This document shows positions 6,292 through 13,004 of a DNA stretch of 15,963 nt, in pieces. Below the pieces are notes generated by a model that saw only the letters and a program-made list of their open reading frames with translations, was not told the origin of the DNA and searched no databases. Position numbers and translations under genes: made by a program. Each line of letters opens with the position of its first letter. Positions within the stretch are counted from its first letter, which is position 1. This stretch comes from Acetobacteraceae bacterium. Its GTDB lineage: Bacteria; Pseudomonadota; Alphaproteobacteria; Acetobacterales; Acetobacteraceae. The stretch is from positions 1 to 15,963 of the forward strand of contig CANJSR010000052.1 of the NCBI GenBank assembly GCA_947476855.1, written 5' to 3'.

Positions 6292-8505
6292 ATGGTCCTG
6301 TCGATACGGGCTGTGGGGACATGCCTCGCGGCGGCCCTGGATGGCGCGATGTGGAGCGGCCTGCGGCTGGCAGCGGCGCTGCGTCCGCGCGCCCCCTGGC
6401 TGGCCCAGTTGGTGCGGCGGTCCGTGCTGGTGGTGTGGTGGACGCTCACCGGGCAGCTTCGGGTCCAGTATCATGCGTGGCGCAGGGCAGGTCGGCTACG
6501 GACGGTGGCGCCGCCGGCGCCGGCCTTCGCGCTGGTCCAGGCCGTGGACGCTGAGCGGATCGTGGTGCCTGGATCCGACCAGCCGGTCGTGTCCGTCATC
6601 ATCCCCACCCATGGGCAGGTGGATTTCACGCTGCGCTGCCTGGCCTCGATCGCTGAACACGCGCCGGCCACGCCGATCGAGGTGATCGTGGTCGATGACG
6701 CCTTCCCCGGGCCCGAGGTCGCCGCTCTTGCCCAGGTGCGCGGCATCCATTTGATACGCAACGAAACCAACCTGGGCTTCATCGGCACCTGCAACGCCGC
6801 GGCGAAAACCGCGCGCGGGGAATTCCTGCTGTTCCTCAACAACGACACGCAGGTGCTGGCGGATTGGCTGGAGCCCCTGGTGTCCCTGTTCCGCGCCCGT
6901 CCCGATGCCGGCGCGGTGGGATCGAAGCTGCTGTATCCCGACGGGCGGTTGCAGGAGGCAGGGGGCATCATCTGGCGGGATGGTTCCGGGTGGAATTTTG
7001 GCCGCCTGGGAGATCCCGCCGCCCCTGTCTACAACTACGTGCGGGAGGTCGATTACTGCTCCGGTGCGGCGCTGATGGTGGCCCGGGCGGTGTTCCTCGG
7101 CCTGGACGGGTTCGATAGCCGCTACGCGCCGGCCTATTTCGAGGACGCGGACCTGTCCTTCCGCCTGCGCGCGCGGGGGCTGCGGACGTATTACCAGCCT
7201 CGGTCCGGGGTGGTGCATCACGAAGGCGTGTCGCATGGCACCGACCTGGCCGTGGGGGTGAAGTCCGCCCAGGTCCGCAACCGCGCGACCTTCACGCGGG
7301 TCTGGGGCGATGTGCTGGCGCGGGATCATTTCGCCAACGGCACGCAGGTGTTGCGCGCGCGCGACCGGGCCGCGCACCGGCCGGTCGTGCTGGTGGTGGA
7401 TCATTACGTGCCCCAGCCCGATCGGGATGCCGGGTCACGCACCATGATGGCGTTCATCCGCGCCTTGCTGGGTGCGGGGATGGTGGTGAAGTTCTGGCCG
7501 CATAACCTCTGCCACGTGCCGGTCCATACCGAGGCCTTGCAGGACATGGGCGTGGAAGTGTTCCAGGGTCCCGACCACCCGAGCCTGTCGGCTTGGCTGC
7601 GGGAGAATGGGGCGGCGGTGGACCGCGTGCTGCTCAGCCGGCCGGATGTCGCCGAGGACTGCCTGCCCACGCTGCGCGCCCATACAACGGCTCGGATCAG
7701 CTATTACGGCCACGATTTGCATTTCCGCCGCATGCGCCAGCAGGGCGAGCACCTGCGCGACGAGGCGATGCTGCGCGCCGCCGACCGGATGGAGGAGCGG
7801 GAGCGCGCGATCTGGCGACAGATCGACGCGGTGCTGTATCCGTCGGATGAAGAAGCCCGCGTCGTCCGCCTGATGGCGCCGGCGGCGAATGCGCGGGCCG
7901 TGCTGCCCTATGGCTTCGACCGCTTCGTCGCGAACCGTCCACCGCCCACGGGCAAGACGATCCTGTTCGTGGCCGGCTTCGCCCATCCGCCGAATGAGGA
8001 AGCGGCGTGCTGGTTCGTGGCCTCGATCCTGCCCTTGGTGCTGGCGCGGGAACCGCATGCGCGCCTCGCCATTGTCGGGTCGAACCCGACCCCGCGGGTG
8101 CGGGCGCTGGCGGGGGCTTCGGTGTCAGTGCATGCGGATGTTTCGGATACCGAACTGGCGGATTGGTATGCGCGGGCTCGGGTGGCGGCGGTGCCGCTGC
8201 TGTTTGGGGCGGGCGTCAAGCTGAAGGTGGTGGAGGCGATGGTCGCTGGCCTGCCGTTGGTGACGACCCCGATCGGTGCGCAGGGGCTGGAGGGGCTGGA
8301 AAGCGTCGCCGCCGTCAAGCGCGATGCCCCCGCCTTTGCCGCGAGCCTCGTGCATCTGCTGGCAGATGACCGAGGCTGGGAACACCAGGCCGCGGTGCAG
8401 ACCGCCTATGCCGAGGCACGGTTTTCAACCCGTGCCCTGGCGGCGTCCTTGCTGGAAGCGATGACGGCCCCGGCGAAGGCGCCGGCCGAGGCCCCCGCCG
8501 CCTAA
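6292..8505 (+). CDS. Two-domain glycosyltransferase (GT2 + GT4 fusion)
   Basis: About 737 residues with two glycosyltransferase modules. The first, about 95-295, is a GT-A family 2 domain: VSVIIPTHGQ, VIVVDDA, then NLGFIGTCNAAA, LFLNNDTQV (NND at 183-185, the metal/nucleotide-sugar site), and YFEDADLSFRLR (ED at 284-285, the usual general-base region). The second, about 365-725, is a GT-B family 4-like domain ending in FGAGVKLKVVEAMVAGLPLV, whose glutamate (about 648) is the typical donor-binding acid. I chose ATG 6292 because GGGAGG lies just upstream; the ATG at 6277 would put that site inside the gene. The N-terminal 60 residues are rich in hydrophobic and basic residues and may touch the membrane. 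Such fusions usually build O-antigen or other surface polysaccharide, adding two sugars. The GC-rich codon use resembles the neighbours. Confidence 0.9.
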   Translation: MVLSIRAVGTCLAAALDGAMWSGLRLAAALRPRAPWLAQLVRRSVLVVWWTLTGQLRVQYHAWRRAGRLRTVAPPAPAFALVQAVDAERIVVPGSDQPVVSVIIPTHGQVDFTLRCLASIAEHAPATPIEVIVVDDAFPGPEVAALAQVRGIHLIRNETNLGFIGTCNAAAKTARGEFLLFLNNDTQVLADWLEPLVSLFRARPDAGAVGSKLLYPDGRLQEAGGIIWRDGSGWNFGRLGDPAAPVYNYVREVDYCSGAALMVARAVFLGLDGFDSRYAPAYFEDADLSFRLRARGLRTYYQPRSGVVHHEGVSHGTDLAVGVKSAQVRNRATFTRVWGDVLARDHFANGTQVLRARDRAAHRPVVLVVDHYVPQPDRDAGSRTMMAFIRALLGAGMVVKFWPHNLCHVPVHTEALQDMGVEVFQGPDHPSLSAWLRENGAAVDRVLLSRPDVAEDCLPTLRAHTTARISYYGHDLHFRRMRQQGEHLRDEAMLRAADRMEERERAIWRQIDAVLYPSDEEARVVRLMAPAANARAVLPYGFDRFVANRPPPTGKTILFVAGFAHPPNEEAACWFVASILPLVLAREPHARLAIVGSNPTPRVRALAGASVSVHADVSDTELADWYARARVAAVPLLFGAGVKLKVVEAMVAGLPLVTTPIGAQGLEGLESVAAVKRDAPAFAASLVHLLADDRGWEHQAAVQTAYAEARFSTRALAASLLEAMTAPAKAPAEAPAA

Positions 8506-9641
8506 TACCCCATCAACCCGGCGTAGCGGTCCCGATGGAAGGGCGCGGCGCCGAAGGTGGCCTGGGCGACGCGGGCGCGCTTCATGAAGAAGCCGATCTC
8601 GTGTTCGTCCGTCATGCCGATGCCGCCATGCATCTGCACGCCCTCGTTCCCGCACAGGTACAGCGTGTCGCTGGCCTTCGCCTTGGCCAGGCTGCACAGG
8701 GCGGCGGCATCGTTCGCGCGTTCATCCAGCGCCGAACAGGCGGCCATGACGGCGGAGCGGGTGATCTCCACCTCACAGAACATCTGCGCGGCGCGGTGCT
8801 TCAGCGCCTGAAACGATCCGATCACGACGCCGAACTGTTTGCGGTCTTTTAGGTATTGCACCGTCCGCTCGAAGGCTTCCGACGCCGACCCCAGCATCTC
8901 GGCCGCGAGGCAGGCGCGGGCGCGGTCCAGCACCGGTTCCAGCACGTCGGAGCCTCGGTCGAGCCCGCCCAGCACCGCGTCGGCGCCCACCTGGACGTTG
9001 TCGAGGGACACGCGGGCGGCGTTGCGGCTGTCCAGCATGATCGTGCGGGTGCGGGAGACGCCGGCGGCATCGGCTGGCACCAGGAACAGCGTGATCCCGT
9101 CGCGATGATCGCGCCCGCCCGAGGTCCGGGCAACCACGATCAGCACATCGGCGACATGCCCATCCAGCACGAACGTCTTGGTCCCGTTCAGGCGGTAGCC
9201 TCCGCCGGATGGTGTCGCGGTCGTGGCGATCCGGGTGGGCGCGTGATGGGCTGCTTCCTCCAGCGCCAAAGCGAAGATGCGTTCCCCGGCGATCAGCGGC
9301 GGCAGATGCTCGTCTTTCTGGTCGGCCGACCCGGCGGTATCCAGCAGGCTCGCGCCGAGCAGCGCGGTGGACAGCAGGGGCGTGGCGGACAGCGTGCGGC
9401 CCGCGGCCTCCATCACCTGTGCCAGGCCGGTGACGCCGAAGCCGGTGCCGCCGTGATCCTCGGAGACCAGAAACCCGGTCCAGCCGAGTTCGGCGATCAT
9501 CGCCCAGAGCGAGCGGGAGAAGCCGACGGGATCATTGTCGTCCCGCAGCTTGCGCAGCGCGGTGACGGGGCTGCGTTCCTGGAAGAAGGCCAGCGCGGTG
9601 TCGCGCACCATCTGCGCTTCGGAAGAAAGGACGAGGGGCAT
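8502..9641 (-). CDS. Acyl-CoA dehydrogenase family protein lacking the usual catalytic glutamate
   Basis: A 379-residue acyl-CoA dehydrogenase-fold protein. The FAD-contact region is present: DRKQFGVVIGSFQALKHRAA (about 266-285) and QMHGGIGMTDEHE (about 336-348). Two standard elements are missing. The YSEPGAGSD-type motif of the middle domain is replaced by LEEAAHHAPT (about 127-136), and the C-terminus ends in FHRDRYAGLMGY with no EGT/EGGT motif, the site of the catalytic base. In known heteromeric acyl-CoA dehydrogenases such as mycobacterial ChsE1-ChsE2, subunits are unequal in just this way. The larger partner is encoded 48 bases upstream on the same strand, so the two likely form one enzyme. 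AGGA precedes the ATG. The stop codon interlocks with the glycosyltransferase stop (overlap 8502-8505). Confidence 0.9.
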   Translation of the reverse strand: MPLVLSSEAQMVRDTALAFFQERSPVTALRKLRDDNDPVGFSRSLWAMIAELGWTGFLVSEDHGGTGFGVTGLAQVMEAAGRTLSATPLLSTALLGASLLDTAGSADQKDEHLPPLIAGERIFALALEEAAHHAPTRIATTATPSGGGYRLNGTKTFVLDGHVADVLIVVARTSGGRDHRDGITLFLVPADAAGVSRTRTIMLDSRNAARVSLDNVQVGADAVLGGLDRGSDVLEPVLDRARACLAAEMLGSASEAFERTVQYLKDRKQFGVVIGSFQALKHRAAQMFCEVEITRSAVMAACSALDERANDAAALCSLAKAKASDTLYLCGNEGVQMHGGIGMTDEHEIGFFMKRARVAQATFGAAPFHRDRYAGLMGY

Positions 9642-9689
9642 GGACAGGGTCCTGGCGAGAGGGCGTGGGTCGGACGGAACGGGCCGGGA

Positions 9690-10880
9690 TCAGTCCGGCA
9701 GGGCCAGGACGCGCTTGGCGATGATGTTGAGCTGAACTTCCGACGTCCCGCCCTCGATCGTGTTGGCCTTGGAGCGCAGCCATTCCCGGGTGATCCGGAC
9801 CTCGTCATCGGTGAAGCCGTCGCCTTCCCAGCCCAGGGCCTGGAAGCCCTCGGCCTCGATCATCATTTCGTACCGCGTCTTGTTCAGTTCGGTGGCGTAG
9901 TATTTGAACATCGCCGACATCGGGCCGGGAGGGGCACCGGCCTCGGCTTCCTCGGCCGCGCGACGGCGTGTGAGCTGGAACGCCGCATTGTCCATCGAGT
10001 ACCGCGCGATGCGGTCGCGCAGACCGGGATCGGCGATGCGGCCGTTTTCCTCTCCGGCATATTGTTTCGCCAGCATTTCGGCCGTGATCTCGAACTTGGC
10101 GGCGTTGCGGGCGCCGATGCCGCCGATGCCCTTGCGTTCGTGTTCCAGCAGGCGCTTGGCGATGGTCCAGCCCTTGTTGAGTTCGCCGACCAAATGGCCT
10201 TTCGGGACCTGCACGTTCTCGAAGAAGGTCTCGCAGAAGACGGACTTGCCGCTGATCAGGCGGATCGGGCGGGGACGGACGCCGGGATCGTCCATGTCGA
10301 TCAGCAGGAAGCTGATGCCGTCGTGCTTCTTCACCGTGGGATCGGTGCGGACCAGGCAGAAGATCCAGTCTGACAGATGCGCGTTCGACGTCCAGATCTT
10401 GTGGCCGTTGACCAGGAAGTGCTCGCCTTGCAGCACCGCGCGGGTGGCGAGGCTCGCGAGGTCGGAGCCCGCGCCGGGTTCGCTGTAGCCCTGGCACCAG
10501 CGGATTTCGCCGGTCACGATCTTGGGGATATGGGTCTGGCGCTGTTCCTCGGTGCCGTATTCCAACAGGACGGGGCCGAGCATGGAGAGGCCCATGCCGC
10601 GGAGGGGGACGCGGCAGCCGAGGTCCTGCATTTCTTCCTCGAGGATGATCGCCTCATCCTTGGACAGGCCGCCGCCGCCGTATTTCTTGGGCCAGGCGGG
10701 GGCGGTCCAGCCTTTGGCGGCCATGCGGTCGAGCCAGATTTTCTGTTCCGGGCGGACCCATTCGGCGCGCTTGCCGCCGGCGACCTGTTCTTCCTCGGGC
10801 ATGCGGGTGCGCATGGCGGGGGGGCAGTTGGCTTCGAGCCATGCGCGGGTTTCCGCGCGGAAGGTGGCGAGGTCGGTCAT
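9690..10880 (-). CDS. Acyl-CoA dehydrogenase family protein, catalytic-type subunit
   Basis: A 396-residue FAD-dependent acyl-CoA dehydrogenase, which would introduce an alpha-beta double bond into an acyl-CoA and pass electrons to electron-transfer flavoprotein. CQGYSEPGAGSDLAS (129-143) is the conserved middle-domain motif. KIWTSNA (161-167) follows as usual. TIEGGTSEVQ (374-383) carries E376, the expected catalytic base. A charged insert around 305-320 (RRRAAEEAEAGAPPGP) is typical of the long FadE-like subgroup found for steroid, branched-chain or aromatic side-chain substrates. It is the first gene of a two-gene minus-strand unit with the smaller, glutamate-lacking partner. GGGGGAAA lies before the ATG. 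The substrate is not known. Confidence 0.92.
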   Translation of the reverse strand: MTDLATFRAETRAWLEANCPPAMRTRMPEEEQVAGGKRAEWVRPEQKIWLDRMAAKGWTAPAWPKKYGGGGLSKDEAIILEEEMQDLGCRVPLRGMGLSMLGPVLLEYGTEEQRQTHIPKIVTGEIRWCQGYSEPGAGSDLASLATRAVLQGEHFLVNGHKIWTSNAHLSDWIFCLVRTDPTVKKHDGISFLLIDMDDPGVRPRPIRLISGKSVFCETFFENVQVPKGHLVGELNKGWTIAKRLLEHERKGIGGIGARNAAKFEITAEMLAKQYAGEENGRIADPGLRDRIARYSMDNAAFQLTRRRAAEEAEAGAPPGPMSAMFKYYATELNKTRYEMMIEAEGFQALGWEGDGFTDDEVRITREWLRSKANTIEGGTSEVQLNIIAKRVLALPD

Positions 10881-10915
10881 GGGTGTTGTTTCCCCCGGGG
10901 GCGGTGTTGGCCGGA

Positions 10916-10940
10916 GGGTGGGGGATGGCGGGGAGGGGGG
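10916..10940 (+). other. Candidate G-quadruplex tract between divergent genes
   Basis: Four G-runs in a row fit the classic quadruplex pattern: GGG, T, GGGGG, ATGGC, GGGG, A, GGGGGG. The tract lies between the start of the acyl-CoA dehydrogenase operon (minus strand) and the vapBC promoter (plus strand). It is on the non-template strand for vapBC and ahead of its likely transcription start. Folding and any effect on transcription are inference. Confidence 0.45.
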
Positions 10941-10949
10941 TCAAGAGGG

Positions 10950-10997
10950 TTGTTGGGTTGGCATTTTGATGTATATTGATGATGGTGATATCACCAT
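10950..10997 (+). promoter_or_regulatory. vapBC promoter with a perfect 16-bp palindromic operator
   Basis: TTGTTG (10950-10955) and TATATT (10972-10977), 16 bases apart, form a plausible sigma70-type promoter. Just downstream, ATGGTGATATCACCAT (10982-10997) is a perfect 16-bp palindrome covering the expected transcription start, 11 bases before the vapB start codon. VapB-VapC complexes usually repress their own operon by binding such palindromes, so this is the likely operator. The palindrome is directly seen; promoter assignment is weaker. Confidence 0.6.
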
Positions 10998-11008
10998 GGA
11001 GCGTTATC

Positions 11009-11254
11009 ATGCCCGTCCAGATCGCCAATCCCGTCGTCGTAGCAAAGATCGAGGCGCTCGCCGCCCGCTCGGGCCTGACTAAAACCGCCGCGGTGGAACG
11101 GGCCGTGGATGCTATGCTGGCGGGCCGGCCGACTGATGACCGGGCATCTCTGCGCGCGCGGATGACAGCGATCCTGGCACAGCTTGACCGCATTCCGGAC
11201 CTGCCGGACGCAGCGGACCCGCTGGAGTGGGATGAGATCGGGTTGCCCCGGTGA
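11009..11254 (+). CDS. vapB: VapB-family antitoxin
   Basis: An 81-residue type II antitoxin. The N-terminal 40 residues (MPVQIANPVVVAKIEALAAR, then SGLTKTAAVERAV) match the short DNA-binding domain of the Rv0623-like/PSK VapB group; the C-terminal part, ending in PLEWDEIGLPR, is the toxin-binding tail with the familiar WDEIGLP ending. I chose ATG 11009, 7 bases after GGAG. An ATG at 10976 would put the operator palindrome inside the gene. The stop codon overlaps the toxin GTG start (GTGA), so toxin translation should depend on antitoxin translation. VapB should neutralise VapC in the cytosol and repress the operon through the palindrome just upstream. Confidence 0.9.
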   Translation: MPVQIANPVVVAKIEALAARSGLTKTAAVERAVDAMLAGRPTDDRASLRARMTAILAQLDRIPDLPDAADPLEWDEIGLPR

Positions 11255-11646
11255 TTGTCGCCGATACCTCAGCTTTGATCGCGATCGCCTTTGGGGAGGT
11301 AGAACGAGCGCGGTTCCTTGAGGTCCTTCTGGAGGAAGACGCGGTCCTGATCAGCAGTCTATCGGTGCTTGAGGCCCGGATGGTCGCGCAGGGGCGGCGC
11401 GGCTCGCGGGCGCTGGCGCTGATGGATGACCTGTTGGGGTTGCCTGTGTTCGTTGTCACTCCGCCCGGACCGGCCGAGATGGAAACAGCATTTCGTGCTT
11501 TCCTGGTCTACGGGAAGGGAAGCGGTCACGCGGCGGCGCTGAATTTCGGTGACCTGTTCGCCTACGCGCTGGCCAAGGTTCGGGGCGTGCCCTTGCTGTT
11601 CAAGGGCGATGATTTCACTGAGACGGACATTGTGCCGGCGGTGTAG
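11251..11646 (+). CDS. vapC: VapC-family PIN-domain ribonuclease toxin
   Basis: A 131-residue PIN-domain protein, the usual VapC length. The conserved acids are in place: D5 in MIVADTSAL, E41 in SVLEARMV, D101 in NFGDLFAYALA and D120/D121 in FKGDDF. These bind Mg2+ or Mn2+ for RNA cleavage; known VapC toxins cut initiator tRNA, other tRNAs or the rRNA loop. The GTG start overlaps the vapB stop. All catalytic positions and the full length are kept, so the toxin looks functional. A hairpin terminator follows 15 bases after the stop. The target RNA cannot be told from sequence. Confidence 0.93.
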   Translation: MIVADTSALIAIAFGEVERARFLEVLLEEDAVLISSLSVLEARMVAQGRRGSRALALMDDLLGLPVFVVTPPGPAEMETAFRAFLVYGKGSGHAAALNFGDLFAYALAKVRGVPLLFKGDDFTETDIVPAV

Positions 11647-11661
11647 ACCAAGCCGGTAACG

Positions 11662-11699
11662 GGCCCAGGCGGTCCCGAGGGTGCCTGGGCCGTTTCCTC
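11662..11699 (+). terminator. Intrinsic terminator of the vapBC operon
   Basis: GGCCCAGGC (11662-11670) and GCCTGGGCC (11683-11691) form a perfect 9-bp stem with a 12-base loop, followed by GTTTCCTCT. The T tract is broken, but stem strength and position directly after vapC make a Rho-independent terminator likely. Allowing one bulged G, the stem extends by two pairs. Confidence 0.65.
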
Positions 11700-11956
11700 T
11701 ACCGCTTCCGCCGGCTCGCGGCCAGGATCGGGCCGATGGCGAAGCCCAGGATGCCGAAGCATCCGACGATGCCGCCAAGCTGGGCCAGCGGCCGCACCCA
11801 GCCATCCTTCGCGGACAGGGTGGCGATGCCGTGGAAGTCCACGGCGACCAGGCCGCCGACGAAAATCATGCCTCCGACGATCGCGGCCAGTCCGCCGGAC
11901 ACCGCGGCCATCATCGTCTCGATCTGTTCGGCTTTTTCTTTGGAACGTTGGGACAT
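11699..11956 (-). CDS. Small two-helix membrane protein of unknown function
   Basis: An 85-residue protein. The ATG at 11956 is 8 bases after GGGAG, and the open frame upstream of it is proline- and arginine-rich shadow sequence. Residues 1-13 are charged (MSQRSKEKAEQIE). Two hydrophobic segments follow, about 17-39 (glycine-rich, AAIVGGMIFVGGLVAV) and about 57-80 (LAQLGGIVGCFGILGFAIG), with an RRKR tail. The basic tail suggests a cytosolic C-terminus and hence a cytosolic N-terminus. I do not recognise a family. Its stop meets the end of the vapBC terminator, with convergent transcription. It may be cotranscribed with the cysteine-containing gene upstream. Confidence 0.7.
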   Translation of the reverse strand: MSQRSKEKAEQIETMMAAVSGGLAAIVGGMIFVGGLVAVDFHGIATLSAKDGWVRPLAQLGGIVGCFGILGFAIGPILAASRRKR

Positions 11957-12077
11957 GGAAGTGTCTCCCGTCTGGGGATCAGGGAACGCGGGCGGGCTGT
12001 CCCTCGGCCGTGGGGCCAAGGGCATGCCGCCCGGGATCGGGCGCGCGGGCGTTCGGCAGGCCGCCGGCGCGGAGAGG

Positions 12078-12491
12078 TCAGACGGGGATGGGGGGCGCTC
12101 GTGGTTGCTGCGGCGGGGCGCGTGGTGGCAGGGCCGGCAGGCCCGCGGGCAGGTTCGGGCGGTCGAGGGCGGCGTAGCGGACCAGGGCCGCGATGTCGGG
12201 GGCGGTAGGAGGCTCGATCGCGGCGATCGCGCAGCAGGTGGGACAGACGGATGACGGTGCTCGGTCGCCCTGCTGGTCCGACGTCTGGTCGGACGCGACG
12301 CGCACCGTCTCGCCGTTGGGGCCGCAGATCGGGATGCCCTCAAGCCCGGTCCAGGCCGAACGCAGACAATGTGCGTGCAGGCCGCCCCATTGCGCCAGGA
12401 GCAGCACGGCAAGGCACAGCCGGATCAGGGCCTGCCGCGAGGGCTTCGGACGCGCCTCGTTCAAGACACACCTGGATGGGTTGACCGGCAC
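12078..12491 (-). CDS. Small exported cysteine-containing protein, DUF2946-like
   Basis: Up to 137 residues. A basic stretch and a hydrophobic segment (ALIRLCLAVLLLAQWGGLHA, about 21-40) look like a signal peptide or anchor. Then come an IPIC element (53-56) and CPTCC (83-87), and a proline-rich tail with repeated PPRAP-type words (about 115-135). The order signal, PIC, then CPxC is what I recall of DUF2946 proteins, which often sit near metal or TonB-receptor genes; no such neighbour is seen here. The start is uncertain: GTG 12491 has a weak ribosome site, and TTG at codon 10 (12464) lies shortly after AGG. A role in metal binding is only a guess from the cysteines. Confidence 0.55.
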   Translation of the reverse strand: MPVNPSRCVLNEARPKPSRQALIRLCLAVLLLAQWGGLHAHCLRSAWTGLEGIPICGPNGETVRVASDQTSDQQGDRAPSSVCPTCCAIAAIEPPTAPDIAALVRYAALDRPNLPAGLPALPPRAPPQQPRAPPIPV

Positions 12492-12537
12492 GCAGAGTAG
12501 CGATGGTGACGCGTGTGTATAGAGGCGTGGAGGCGGC

Positions 12538-12960
12538 TCAGTCCTCCATCGACCCCCAGCCGAGGACCCGGTCGATGCGCATGGCGATCACCGGCAGGGC
12601 CTCGATCGCCATGGTCCGGTATTGCGGATACTTCGCACGCAGCAGCGCCTGGGCCTGGGCGTGTTCGGTCCCGCCTTCCAGGATGTCGGCCTTCCCGCGC
12701 AGCATGACCCAGGCCAACCGGCTCCAATCCTCATCCCAGCGGTCGACGGTGACGGCGACGGCCGGGTTCTCCTGGATATTGCGGAGCCGCTTCAGGGGGA
12801 TATCGGTCCGCTTCGGCTTCTCATCGACGGTGATGTACAGCGACATCCCATCGACCACGAAGCACACCGGGACCAGATGCGGCGCCCCGCGCGCATCCGC
12901 CGTCGCCAGGCGCGCCACTCGCGCTCGGCCGAGGAAATCCCGTTGCGGTTCAGTCAGCAT
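12538..12960 (-). CDS. PPOX-class flavin/F420 split-barrel oxidoreductase (TIGR03668-like)
   Basis: A 140-residue protein of the pyridoxamine-phosphate-oxidase-like split-barrel fold. RVARLAT (14-20), HLVPVCF (28-34), VDEKPKR (45-51) and DEDWSRLAWVMLRG (76-89) match the TIGR03668 (Rv0121-like) group, named F420-dependent from actinobacterial members. Members bind FMN or F420 as homodimers and reduce small substrates. F420 is uncommon in Alphaproteobacteria, so FMN or another cofactor should be considered. It is divergent from the intradiol dioxygenase gene across a 44-base gap, so the two may share a control region. The ribosome site before the ATG is weak. Confidence 0.85.
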   Translation of the reverse strand: MLTEPQRDFLGRARVARLATADARGAPHLVPVCFVVDGMSLYITVDEKPKRTDIPLKRLRNIQENPAVAVTVDRWDEDWSRLAWVMLRGKADILEGGTEHAQAQALLRAKYPQYRTMAIEALPVIAMRIDRVLGWGSMED

Positions 12961-13004
12961 CGCGGGAATATACTTCGAACAGGTATCATCAAGGAAGCGC
13001 CACC

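Noticed and set aside
8856..10373. A 505-codon open frame on the plus strand
   Set aside because: It lies antisense to the two acyl-CoA dehydrogenase genes with clear motifs; its translation is rich in G, H, R and D without domain features.
10966..10980. Two TTGAT words ten bases apart before vapB as an FNR site
   Set aside because: They are direct repeats, not inverted, with the wrong spacing for an FNR dimer.
11699..12412. A 237-codon minus-strand frame ending in the small membrane protein
   Set aside because: The upstream part is proline, arginine and serine rich and overlaps the DUF2946-like gene in another frame. The ATG at 11956 with GGGAG upstream is the better start.
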